From Beijerinckiaceae bacterium (GTDB lineage Bacteria; Pseudomonadota; Alphaproteobacteria; Rhizobiales; Beijerinckiaceae): a stretch of DNA of 64,000 bases. Below are positions 27,029 through 36,734 of the stretch, piece after piece; position 1 is the first letter of the stretch, and each line of letters begins with the position of its first letter. The translations under genes and the position numbers were made by a program. The notes beneath the pieces are model-generated. The model saw nothing but the letters and a program-made list of their open reading frames with translations, was not told where the DNA came from and did not search any database. The stretch covers positions 1 to 64,000 of the forward strand of contig JAUXWZ010000046.1 of assembly GCA_030684835.1 (NCBI GenBank), given 5' to 3'.

Positions 27029-28120
27029 ATGAATTCGCAGAACAGGCGTACCGCGGGCCGCTTCACGGCAGTTGCCGCAGCGCTGGTCCTCGCGTTTGCC
27101 CCCGTGCTGGCCGAGGCTCGCGCGGGTAAAGGCTCAAGCTTCGGCAGCCGCGGCTCGCGCACCGAGAGCGTTGCGCCGCGCACGAACACGGCGCCCGGCG
27201 CAGCGCAATCGTTCCAGCGCTCCAACCCGGCCCAATCCACCCCGGCCACTAGCGCGGCTCGTCCGGGCGCGGCCGCAGCCGCAGCTCCCGCCGCAGCCGG
27301 CGGCATGTTCTCATCGCCGCTTGCACGCGGCATCATGGGCGGCCTCATTGGCGCGGGCATCATGGGCATGCTGATGGGCTCTGGCCTGTTCAGCGGCCTT
27401 GGCAGCCTCGCAGGCATCTTTGGTCTGTTGCTGCAGCTCGCACTGATCGGTGGTCTCGTGTGGCTGGCTGTGTCCTGGTGGCGTCGTCGCCAGCAGCCGC
27501 AGATGTCAGCCCCAATGGGCTATCAGCGCGCAACGGGCCCTGATCCGGTCGCCCCCGAGCAGCCCCAGACGAGCGCCCCGCGCTCGGCGCTTGGCGGCAT
27601 CGGCGGCCTCGGCGCGATCGGTGGTGGCGCTGGCATGGGCGCTGGCATGGGCGCCGGCGGCGGCTCGGCCTTCGGAACGCAGACCCGTCCCCTGAAGCTG
27701 GACGGCGCTGATTTCGAGCGCTTCGAGAAGGTGCTTGAAGAAGTTCAGGGCGCCTACTCGCAGGAAGACATCGGGTATCTGCGCCGCATCTCGACACCCG
27801 AAATGGCGACCTTCTTCGAAGAGGATCTCGCCGAACAGCAGGCGAAGGGACTCATCGCGAAGTCGGGCGGCGTGAAGCTCCTGCAGGGTGACCTGTCGGA
27901 AGCGTGGAGCGAGGCGAACGGCGATTACGCGACCGTGGCCATGCGCTACGAAATCTTCGACGCAGTGCTTGAGCGCGCAACCAACAAGGTAGTCCACGGC
28001 GATCTCAAGACGCCGACGGAAATCACCGAGATCTGGACGTTCCTGCGCCAGCATAACGCCGGTCCGCAGAGCTGGGTGCTCGCCGCGATCCAGCAGGTCG
28101 AAGACGAAGAGCAAGCGTAA
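27029..28120 (+). CDS. Tim44-like domain-containing membrane protein
   Basis: A 363-residue protein with a signal-like N-terminus (1-~32, ending AEARA). A serine/proline/alanine-rich linker follows, then a glycine-rich hydrophobic region (about 90-150, GIMGGLIGAGIMGMLMGSGL then LLLQLALIGGLVWLAVSWW). Then comes a Gly/Ala-rich stretch and a C-terminal Tim44-like domain (about 225-363, FERFEKVLEEVQGAYSQED). Bacterial Tim44-like proteins are widespread in alphaproteobacteria with no settled role. Start chosen at the ATG after AAAGGGAG. A strong terminator follows. Confidence 0.85.
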   Translation: MNSQNRRTAGRFTAVAAALVLAFAPVLAEARAGKGSSFGSRGSRTESVAPRTNTAPGAAQSFQRSNPAQSTPATSAARPGAAAAAAPAAAGGMFSSPLARGIMGGLIGAGIMGMLMGSGLFSGLGSLAGIFGLLLQLALIGGLVWLAVSWWRRRQQPQMSAPMGYQRATGPDPVAPEQPQTSAPRSALGGIGGLGAIGGGAGMGAGMGAGGGSAFGTQTRPLKLDGADFERFEKVLEEVQGAYSQEDIGYLRRISTPEMATFFEEDLAEQQAKGLIAKSGGVKLLQGDLSEAWSEANGDYATVAMRYEIFDAVLERATNKVVHGDLKTPTEITEIWTFLRQHNAGPQSWVLAAIQQVEDEEQA

Positions 28121-28146
28121 TAGCGCACGTCCTACGGAATGCGAAA

Positions 28147-28171
28147 GGCGGGCCTCGTGCCCGCCTTTTTT
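28147..28171 (+). terminator. Rho-independent terminator after the Tim44-like gene
   Basis: GGCGGGC-CTCGT-GCCCGCC followed by TTTTTT, 27 bp after the stop codon and between two convergent genes. Confidence 0.9.
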
Positions 28172-28216
28172 GTATCCCTGGTCCAGTCATGTCGCGCCGG
28201 GGCGCGCGACGCAGGT

Positions 28217-30298
28217 TTAATGCCCATTCGCCCGCGCATGCGCAGCCTGCGCTACGATCGCGTCCGCCTGTTTGCCGGTCAGTTCTGTGAGATGATCGAA
28301 CTGCGCGCTGAACGAGCCAACGCCCGCCGTCGCCGAACGCAATTCCACGATGAGATCGTTCATCTCGCTTTCGGGCATGAGCGCACGCAGGTCGTCCCAT
28401 CCATCCCAGCCCTCGCGCGCATCGTACCCGAGGATTTGTCCACGCCGCGCAGAGACGATCGCCGACGCCTTCGACATCGCATCGGTGGGAATGGAAATCG
28501 TCACCGACTGAATTGGCTCCAGCAGCACCGGACGCGCTTTGGCAAGCGCCTCTTGCATCGCAAGTTTTGCGGCGGCGCGAAACGCCATGTCGGATGAATC
28601 AACCGTGTGATACGAGCCGTCGAGCAGCGTCGCCGCCACATCTACAACGCGAAAGCCGAGCGGCCCGCGCGACAATGCATCTTCGCACCCCGCTTCGACG
28701 GAGCTGAAATATTGCTTCGGCACCGCGCCGCCATGCACGCTTTCTGCAAAACGGAAGCCATCCCCCCGCGCCAGCGGCGCAACGTCGATGACCACGTCAC
28801 CGAACTGCCCGTGCCCACCAGACTGCTTGCGATGGCGCCCGCGCACGTTGACGTGGTCGCGAATGGTTTCGCGATAGGCGATGGCTGGACGTCGCGCCTC
28901 CGCCATAACGCCGAAGCGCGCCGCCAGACGTTCGAGCGCGATGCGCAAATGCATTTCGCCCTGCCCCAGGAGCTTCAACTCGCCGTTTTCCTGATCCTGC
29001 ACGAAGGCGAGCGACGAATCTTCGTCGATCAACTTTGCAATCGCGGACGTGAGGCGCACTTCATCCTTGCGGTCCCGTGTGGATATAGCAAAGGCGTGAA
29101 CGGGCGTGGGGACGTGGGGGCGCGCAATCTCAATGGCGTCGGCGCTGCTGGCGGCTTTTGCATCGACGAAACTGTCGCCAGTAGTTACGTTATCCAGTCG
29201 GCCAAACGCGCCCGTCTCCCCCTCCTCCGCTTTTGGTATGCGCGACACCGCAGAACCCATCAGCCGGGAGACGCCAGCGATGCGATCTTCGCCGCTGCGC
29301 GAAGCGACGACGCCGCCATCAGCGAAGGATCCGCGCAGCACACGCGCCAGCGAAAGCTTGCCGCCGTGGGGCGTATGGACCGTGCGGATAACGCGCGCCA
29401 GCGGCGGTCCTTCAGCGGGCACACCCAGTCGGTCACGCGTTGCGGCGATGCCTGGCGCCTCATGACGCAACGCTTTCAGGAGCCGCGTGACGCCATTGCC
29501 GCGTTCGGCCGAGCCGATCAGCAGCGGCACGACAAAGCCCTGTCGCAAGTCCTGGGCGAGGTCGTCAAAGATCTGGTCGCGCGGCGGCTCGATGTCGCTG
29601 AGCAATTCCTCCATCAGCGCATCATCATAATCAGCGAGCTGTTCGAGCATCGAATAGCGCGCTTCCTTTTCGCGCGGCACTTCGCCCGCTGGCACGTCGA
29701 TGATGGTCGAGGGCGCATGTTCGCGATAGACGAACGCGCGCTCGAGCGCGAGATCGATGAAGCCTGTCGCAATGCCGCGCTGCCAAATGGGGATTTGCCG
29801 CAACAGAAGTGGCGTGCGCGAGGCGGGCTGGAGCATGGCGAGCGTTTCGCGCACCCGCATTGTGGCCGTATCAATCTTGTTGAGAAACAGGAAGCGCGGA
29901 ATCTTCAGGTCTTCGAGTTCGCGCAAAATCAACTGCAGTGCAGGCATTTTTCGTTCATCGGCTTCGCACACGACAATCGCGGCGTCGCAAAGCGGCAACG
30001 TGAATCGCATGTCGTTGAGAAACTCGATAGAGCCCGGACAATCGACAAAAGTGATGCGGTCTCCAAGGTATTCGGCGCTGGCGACATTCGCCTCGACGCT
30101 CATGGCGTGGGAGCGCGCTTCGATCGACGCATCGCCAACGCTGGTGGAATCCCGCACCGAGCCCTGCCGCGACAATGCGCCGGTGCGCGCCAGCAAGCTT
30201 TCAAGAAGGGTCGTCTTGCCGCTCTGAAAAGGGCCAACGAGCGCAATAAGCCGTGGCCCGGCAACGCGTGTGGGGTTCCGCTTCGCCGTTTCGACCAT
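28217..30298 (-). CDS. Elongation factor G-like translational GTPase (paralogue)
   Basis: A 693-residue EF-G-type protein with all domains, but a divergent GTPase centre. G1 is GPFQSGKT (residues 22-29). The switch I segment reads HAMSV where EF-G has RGITI. G3 is D86-C-P-G-S90, with serine where canonical EF-G has the catalytic histidine. G4 NKID is at 140-143. Domain IV/V motifs are recognisable (YRETI, HRKQSGGHGQFGDV, PIQSVTISIP). It stands alone with no ribosomal-protein genes, so it is a second EF-G rather than housekeeping FusA. Start at 30298 follows GGAGG; ATG 30316 is too far upstream. Confidence 0.88.
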   Translation of the reverse strand: MVETAKRNPTRVAGPRLIALVGPFQSGKTTLLESLLARTGALSRQGSVRDSTSVGDASIEARSHAMSVEANVASAEYLGDRITFVDCPGSIEFLNDMRFTLPLCDAAIVVCEADERKMPALQLILRELEDLKIPRFLFLNKIDTATMRVRETLAMLQPASRTPLLLRQIPIWQRGIATGFIDLALERAFVYREHAPSTIIDVPAGEVPREKEARYSMLEQLADYDDALMEELLSDIEPPRDQIFDDLAQDLRQGFVVPLLIGSAERGNGVTRLLKALRHEAPGIAATRDRLGVPAEGPPLARVIRTVHTPHGGKLSLARVLRGSFADGGVVASRSGEDRIAGVSRLMGSAVSRIPKAEEGETGAFGRLDNVTTGDSFVDAKAASSADAIEIARPHVPTPVHAFAISTRDRKDEVRLTSAIAKLIDEDSSLAFVQDQENGELKLLGQGEMHLRIALERLAARFGVMAEARRPAIAYRETIRDHVNVRGRHRKQSGGHGQFGDVVIDVAPLARGDGFRFAESVHGGAVPKQYFSSVEAGCEDALSRGPLGFRVVDVAATLLDGSYHTVDSSDMAFRAAAKLAMQEALAKARPVLLEPIQSVTISIPTDAMSKASAIVSARRGQILGYDAREGWDGWDDLRALMPESEMNDLIVELRSATAGVGSFSAQFDHLTELTGKQADAIVAQAAHARANGH

Positions 30299-30504
30299 CG
30301 CCGCCTCCTGACGCATGACTCGTATGTTCGGGTCGCCCCTGGGGGCTCATTTTTGAGGCGCGAAGTGACTGGCGCGACTTCTTTACCGGATGGTTTCAGG
30401 AGTGGCGCGGCTTTGCAAGCGTGACAACAAAGAGCGTTGGCGTGGCGACTCGCAATCCCGGCTTCGCCGCGTTATCTTGTGAGCAGGAACTCCGGAGTTG
30501 AGTA

Positions 30505-30759
30505 ATGGAATCCTCGCGCAGATCGCCGCGCGACATCGCCCGCCGCATGTCGGAGAAGTCGCGCGCCATGAAAGCCAACGGTGGCGGCTCCTGGCGTCGC
30601 GAAACCTATCTGCTGCCGCGTGGCGAAGCGCGCGCAAAAGCCCGCGAGTGGTTCGACCGGTTCCCCAAAGCGGCGTACATGACAGAGATCGAATTTTGGC
30701 GCGAGCTTGACGGCGATGTCATCGAATTCACGATCCGGCGCTTGCCCAGCGCGGACTGA
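30505..30759 (+). CDS. Small basic hypothetical protein
   Basis: An 84-residue cytoplasmic protein, rich in Arg and Glu, with no membrane segment. It starts MESSRRSPRD after GGAGTTGAG and has a folded-looking C-terminus (EWFDRFPKAAYMTEIEFWRELDGDVIEF, quoted in parts: EWFDRFPKAAY, then EIEFWREL). I do not recognise a family. It is divergent from the EF-G-like gene. Confidence 0.65.
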   Translation: MESSRRSPRDIARRMSEKSRAMKANGGGSWRRETYLLPRGEARAKAREWFDRFPKAAYMTEIEFWRELDGDVIEFTIRRLPSAD

Positions 30760-31160
30760 CCCTCGTCCGGTACGAGCGTCATCGCAATAAATGAGCGTCA
30801 CCTTTCACGTGTGAATTGGGCTCCGACAAGTCTAGCGGAAGCCTCATCTTGCGGCCCCGATACTTTAACACATCATTAAGCCAACTGACCCGTCGTAAGC
30901 CCGGTATTCGCGAGCCGTTGATACATCAACACAAGCCGTTAACTGCGTTCGCGCGCAACCATTGAGGTAAACGCTTTCGCTTTTAACGGGTGCGGCGAAA
31001 AGCCAGCAGAACCGCCACTTTCGCGCCGTTTTGCGCAAGTGTTGCGACACGAATTTGCTTACCTTTACCGTCTATGAATCCAACCCATCGACTTCGCGCA
31101 ATTAGCGTCGTCACACATGACGGTCGCCCATCTGGCGGTCCTTCTGTTGGAGTAAATTTG
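30760..31160. other. 401-bp non-coding region upstream of the outer-membrane protein
   Basis: No convincing gene is present. It carries a CtrA-type box at 30865-30879, several TTAAC half-sites (for example near 30941 and 30984), and presumably a long 5' leader. The reading frame of the downstream gene is open back to 30990 but lacks a ribosome site there. Confidence 0.5.
30865..30879. promoter_or_regulatory. CtrA-type binding box
   Basis: TTAA-CACATCA-TTAA exactly fits the TTAA-N7-TTAA consensus of the alphaproteobacterial cell-cycle regulator CtrA. It lies 281 bp before the start of the Omp25/31-like gene and 106 bp after the small gene at 30505. The distance is long, so the transcription start would need mapping. 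Confidence 0.5.
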
Positions 31161-31859
31161 ATGCGTATTTATCGTCTTGCCGCTCTGGCGTTTCCCTTCC
31201 TTGCCGTCGCCTCGGCGCAGGCGGCTGACCTCCCGAACCGTGGTTATGCGCCCGCCCCGGCCGCAGCGTACTACACCCCGCCCGTCTTCTCGTGGACCGG
31301 CTTTTATGTCGGCCTCAATGGCGGATATGGCTGGGGATCGCTCGGCAACGTCGGCAACACCACGTTCGGTAAGCCGTCTGGCTTCACGCTTGGCGGCACG
31401 CTTGGTTATAATTATCAGATCAACCAATTCGTCGTCGGCCTCGAAGGCGACCTCAACTGGACGAACATTGATTCCACCGGCCGCACGCTCGTTGGCGGCC
31501 CGCCCGCTTCCGCAGTCGTCAGCACGGCTGGCGTGAACTGGATGGGCACCCTGCGCGCGCGCGTCGGCTTGTCACTTGATCGCGCGCTGATCTTCGCGAC
31601 CGGCGGTTACGCTGGCGCTTCGCTCGACACGAAGTTCAACGATATCACGCTCGCTATTGCGGGCAAGGATTCCGGCTGGCGTAATGGCTGGGCGGTTGGC
31701 GGCGGCATCGAATACGCCTTCAGCAACAACATTTCGGCGAAGACCGAATACCTCTACACTTCGTTCGGGGCGAAGGACGTCTTCGCCGCAACGCCTTATG
31801 CTTCGCGTGGCGACTTGTCCGTATCCCTGGTCCGGGCTGGCGTAAACTACCGCTTCTGA
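31161..31859 (+). CDS. Omp25/31-like outer-membrane beta-barrel protein
   Basis: A 232-residue outer-membrane protein with a Sec signal peptide (1-~21, SAQAAD). The mature part starts with a proline/alanine/tyrosine-rich segment and FSWTGFYVGLNGGYGWG, the hallmark of the Omp25/31 family. Alternating strands with Gly-aromatic patterns follow, and the chain ends in the outer-membrane insertion signal VNYRF with terminal Phe. RBS GGAG is 8 bases before ATG. A strong terminator follows. Confidence 0.92.
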   Translation: MRIYRLAALAFPFLAVASAQAADLPNRGYAPAPAAAYYTPPVFSWTGFYVGLNGGYGWGSLGNVGNTTFGKPSGFTLGGTLGYNYQINQFVVGLEGDLNWTNIDSTGRTLVGGPPASAVVSTAGVNWMGTLRARVGLSLDRALIFATGGYAGASLDTKFNDITLAIAGKDSGWRNGWAVGGGIEYAFSNNISAKTEYLYTSFGAKDVFAATPYASRGDLSVSLVRAGVNYRF

Positions 31860-31890
31860 TCGCATCAATCTGCAGTCACGCATTTGCGAA

Positions 31891-31914
31891 GGCCCGGCTC
31901 ACGCCGGGCCTTTT
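31891..31914 (+). terminator. Rho-independent terminator after the Omp25/31-like gene
   Basis: GGCCCGGC-TCAC-GCCGGGCC followed by TTTT, 31 bp after the stop codon. Confidence 0.88.
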
Positions 31915-31992
31915 GCTTTCAGAACCTATTGCCTTCGGCTATGATTGCAGACGCCGGAACGTCGGCGCTATTTTGAACCAAGGGAGATTTTC

Positions 31993-32436
31993 ATGGGGCT
32001 CTGGAATTTCGCCAAGTCCGTCGGCGCGAAATTATTCGGCGCGTCCGAGGCGCAAGCGGCTGACGCTGACACGCTCAAGAAGGAGGCCGAGAAGCACGGG
32101 CTCGACATGTCAGGCGTCGACGTCAAGGTTGAAGGCGACAAGGTCGTCCTCTCCGGCAAAGCCGTGAGCACGGAAGAACTCGAAAAGATCATGCTTGCCG
32201 TCGGCAACACGACTGGCATTGCGCAGGTCGAGAGCAATGTCGCCGTCACCAAGTCGACGGCGGAATCGCGCACCTACGAAGTCAAGAAGGGCGACACACT
32301 CTGGAAGATTTCGGAAGAGATGTACGGCAAGGGCAAGGGTGGCCAATACAACGTCATCTTCGAGGCCAATAAGCCGATGCTGACGGATCCCGACAAGATC
32401 TATCCGGGCCAGATTCTGCGCGTCCCACCCGTCTGA
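31993..32436 (+). CDS. kbp: BON-LysM protein (Kbp/YgaU-like)
   Basis: A 147-residue protein with an N-terminal helix, a BON domain (about 25-88, VKVEGDKVVLSGKAVSTEEL) and a C-terminal LysM domain (about 94-146, YEVKKGDTLWKISEEMYGKG to YPGQILRVP). Length and order match E. coli Kbp (YgaU), a potassium-binding protein of about 149 residues. No signal peptide is present, as in Kbp. ATG follows AGGGAG at 7 bases. The role in K+ sensing is inferred from the family. Confidence 0.88.
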   Translation: MGLWNFAKSVGAKLFGASEAQAADADTLKKEAEKHGLDMSGVDVKVEGDKVVLSGKAVSTEELEKIMLAVGNTTGIAQVESNVAVTKSTAESRTYEVKKGDTLWKISEEMYGKGKGGQYNVIFEANKPMLTDPDKIYPGQILRVPPV

Positions 32437-32455
32437 TATTCAGGCGCGCTAGCGA

Positions 32456-32677
32456 TTAGAGGAGCCGGAGGTTCACAGCCTTCGGCCCTTTGCCCTTTTT
32501 GTCCGGCTCGATGTCGAAGCCGATGCGCTGGCCTTCGGTCAAGCCGGCTAAACCGGCCTGCTCCACAGCGCTGATATGGACGAAAATATCGGCGCCGCCG
32601 CTGTCCGGCTTGATGAAGCCATAGCCTTTCTCAGGCTTGTAAAACTTGACCGCCCCCTGCTGCATGACGCGCCCCAT
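32456..32677 (-). CDS. Cold-shock domain protein (CspA family)
   Basis: A 73-residue single-stranded nucleic-acid-binding protein. RNP1 is KGYGFI and RNP2 is IFVHIS. The sequence has a K-rich C-terminus (EPDKKGKGPKAVNL) and a short N-terminal addition (MGRVMQQG) before the usual GAVKFY start, so the second Met (residue 5) is an alternative start. It converges on the LysM gene with 19 bp between stops. Confidence 0.9.
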   Translation of the reverse strand: MGRVMQQGAVKFYKPEKGYGFIKPDSGGADIFVHISAVEQAGLAGLTEGQRIGFDIEPDKKGKGPKAVNLRLL

Positions 32678-32878
32678 GTTGGCCGATCATCCTGGATCGG
32701 CATTCGGGCGTCCTGCAATTCGTGAAGCCCGCCGCTCTTCGGCTTCACGGCTCCGATCCGCCAAGGCAGCCGGTCCCCTCGTTAAGCAGGTAAGGAGCGC
32801 CTGCGCTCCATCCTCAAAGCTGGTCCATTGCGCGGCGTTTGGCAAGCGGCAAGCGTAACCGCCAGTTCAATACGCCAT

Positions 32879-33724
32879 TCAGGGCGCACCCTCTTCGATG
32901 CGCACGCCCGCTCCGGGCCCATGCGCCAGAACCTTGCCCAGCCATGGCAGGAGCGCGCGCGCCTCTTCGGCAAGAACGAAAGGCGGGTTGATAATGGCCA
33001 GGCCGTTCGCCACCAGCCGCCCCTCTGGCGCGGGCGCCGCCACCGCCAGCTCCAGCCGCAGCAGCTTGCCGCCACACGCGTTCGCAAGGCTGCGATAAAA
33101 ATCATCCACGATCCGGCCGTCCTTGACCGGATGCCAGAGCGCATACACGCCGGTTGGCCACTTGGCGTAAGCCGATGCGAAAGCCTTGGCGAGCCGCTCG
33201 AATTCGTCAGTCGCTTCAAACGGCGGATCGACCAGCACAAGACCCCGGCGTTCGACTGGCGGCACGAAGGCGTTGAGCGCCATGTAGCCGTCGATGGCCA
33301 GCGTCTTCATGCGATGATCGCGGCCCATGGCCGCCCGCAACCTTTCGATGTCGACGGGGTGCAGTTCGCAGAGCGTCAGCCGGTCCTGCTTGCGCAGCAT
33401 TGCCTGCGCAAGCGCGGGCGAACCCGTGTAAGACTCCGGCTTCCCCTCCTCATCGCAGGGGCCCAGCGTCTTGAGCCAGGGAGCCAGAAGCGCGGCAATC
33501 TGCGGCGGCCGCTCCGCCTTCATCACCCGCGCAACGCCATCGCGCCATTCGCCCGTGCGCGACGCCTCGTCGCCCGCCAGATCGTAGCGGCCGACGCCAG
33601 CGTGCGTATCGAGATAGCGCAGCGGCGCGTCCTTGCGCATCAGATAATCGAGGATGCGCGCGAGGATGGCGTGCTTGAAGACGTCAGCAAAATTGCCGGC
33701 GTGGAACGCGTGGCGGTAATTCAT
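32879..33724 (-). CDS. rlmJ: 23S rRNA (adenine(2030)-N6)-methyltransferase RlmJ
   Basis: SAM-dependent methylation of A2030 in 23S rRNA. The 281-residue length matches RlmJ. The N-terminus is the family's MNYRHAFHAGNFADVFKH, followed by LDTHAGVGRYDL (SAM site) and the catalytic motif LVDPPFE, corresponding to DPPY/F of N6-adenine methyltransferases. Stand-alone gene; no operon partner. Confidence 0.93.
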   Translation of the reverse strand: MNYRHAFHAGNFADVFKHAILARILDYLMRKDAPLRYLDTHAGVGRYDLAGDEASRTGEWRDGVARVMKAERPPQIAALLAPWLKTLGPCDEEGKPESYTGSPALAQAMLRKQDRLTLCELHPVDIERLRAAMGRDHRMKTLAIDGYMALNAFVPPVERRGLVLVDPPFEATDEFERLAKAFASAYAKWPTGVYALWHPVKDGRIVDDFYRSLANACGGKLLRLELAVAAPAPEGRLVANGLAIINPPFVLAEEARALLPWLGKVLAHGPGAGVRIEEGAP

Positions 33725-33800
33725 GCCGGCATCTAACCAGATGTGTTGCGGTGTGCTGACTTAATCCGCCGCCGCCGCAAAAGATAGCGCGCCCGATGAA

Positions 33801-34445
33801 TCAGTGCGTGGGCGCGCTCACGTTTTGCGCGCGGCAACCTGACCGCACGACATCGGGACACGCTACGAACCCGCGCAGATCCTTGCTCATGCAAACCCGC
33901 ACTTCCTGCAGCATGCCGCGCATGCAGGTGGTCGTGATCATGCCCGCGCGCAGGCCCTGGTTCGCCTCAATGAACTTGCGCTCGATGTCGCGCGGGTTCA
34001 CACGCCCGCCCTCGCGCGCTTCGTTGAACGTGTCAGGGATCTTCACCTTCTCGACGGCGCGTTTCACTTCAGCGAAATAGCCCGTCGGCGTCTGCCCGGC
34101 GCATGTGCCGTGCTTGCGCCATTGGTGCCGCGCGAGCCCCTCCTCCGGGTACAGACCGCGGATCTGCTGCATCACGGAATAGGACGCATTGCGCACCGGG
34201 TGATCGCAATTGGAGGGGAAGCCGCGGTCGTACTGCGGCCAGAGCCCATGCAGCACGAAACCCTTGGCGGGGCCGTCGCATTGCGCCCGCCCCTTCTCGC
34301 GCCCTTCGAGCGCGCAGAAGCTGGGCGACCACGACAGGGCCAGCACATAGAAATCGAAATTGCCGGACCGAGACTGCGCATTGGCGGTGCCGCTGATGAC
34401 CCCGCAGGCAGCCACGGCTGCGAGCGAGGCGAGGATGCGCTTCAC
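33801..34445 (-). CDS. Ribonuclease T2 family protein
   Basis: A 214-residue exported endoribonuclease with a Sec signal peptide (1-~23, TANAQ). The first catalytic segment FVLHGLWPQ carries H66. The second reads ARHQWRKHGTC: H112 is present, but the usual Glu is Gln108, which may slow catalysis. The start is GTG, overlapping the previous stop as GTGA; the frame is open to 34475. It is translated together with the small exported protein upstream. Confidence 0.87.
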   Translation of the reverse strand: MKRILASLAAVAACGVISGTANAQSRSGNFDFYVLALSWSPSFCALEGREKGRAQCDGPAKGFVLHGLWPQYDRGFPSNCDHPVRNASYSVMQQIRGLYPEEGLARHQWRKHGTCAGQTPTGYFAEVKRAVEKVKIPDTFNEAREGGRVNPRDIERKFIEANQGLRAGMITTTCMRGMLQEVRVCMSKDLRGFVACPDVVRSGCRAQNVSAPTH

Positions 34446-34900
34446 GGCTGGGCGGCCATGCAGGAGCGGCCCCATGCGTAATTGCGATCAAGCCCGACGA
34501 TGCACCATTCCACGCCCGGACCCCAGCCAATGATGCTCTGGCTCTCGGCGATGGCGTAAACCACCTGGCGGACCTTGCCGTCATTCATGACAGCAGCGGC
34601 GCGGCAATAGCGACGTGGGATGTAATCCAGCCCGTTCGACCGGTAACCGGTCTCGCTAACCTTCTCATAGCCGAGGATTTCGAGGCCGGAGCTCCAGTAT
34701 TTTTTCTCTCGCTGCACGAAACGGCTGGCGATGCGCTTAAGCAGCGCCGGGTCGTGGCAGCCCGGCAGATCGCCGGTATAGGGCTGCTGGCGCCGCTCGG
34801 CGGGCGTAATGGGCCTCGCATCGGCGGGGAGGAGGGACACGGAGGCGAACCCCAAGGTCGCGCAGGTCATCACAATGGCGGACTTAAATTTGCTGGTCAT
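34442..34900 (-). CDS. Exported hypothetical protein coupled to RNase T2
   Basis: A 152-residue protein with a signal peptide (1-~29, PADARP). The mature part is small and has four cysteines (GCHDPALLKR, RRYCRAAAV, EWCIVGL, GRSCMAA) that could pair as disulfides. I recognise no named domain. The start MTSKFKSA has GGGAG 10 bases upstream; the longer frame to 35026 lacks a site. Its TGA overlaps the GTG of the RNase T2 gene, implying coupled translation and perhaps joint function. An inhibitor or cofactor role is only a guess. Confidence 0.75.
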   Translation of the reverse strand: MTSKFKSAIVMTCATLGFASVSLLPADARPITPAERRQQPYTGDLPGCHDPALLKRIASRFVQREKKYWSSGLEILGYEKVSETGYRSNGLDYIPRRYCRAAAVMNDGKVRQVVYAIAESQSIIGWGPGVEWCIVGLDRNYAWGRSCMAAQP

Positions 34901-35041
34901 CTCGAACTGACTCCCGGACATTGTGGGAACGATGCGCGGGGGCACCGCGCGGGTCAAGAGCCTCACGCGCCTCATCCCCCATCTGCGCGGCAAGCGTGGC
35001 GCGCGGGACACGCAAGCGGACACCAAATCGGGCCAAGCCGG

Positions 35042-36622
<1,581 letters not shown>

Positions 36623-36734
36623 TGATGTCCTCGGGATGGCGGCCGCGCACGGCCTGCCGGGGATTTGCCCCATTGGGGGCGGGAACGCAAATGGTTGAAG
36701 CCGCCTCCGCTCCTCCAGCTATGAAAGGAAGGCG

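Noticed and set aside
28607-30424. 605-residue open frame on the plus strand
   Set aside because: It is antisense to the EF-G-like gene, His/Arg-rich and motif-free, a usual artefact in GC-rich coding DNA.
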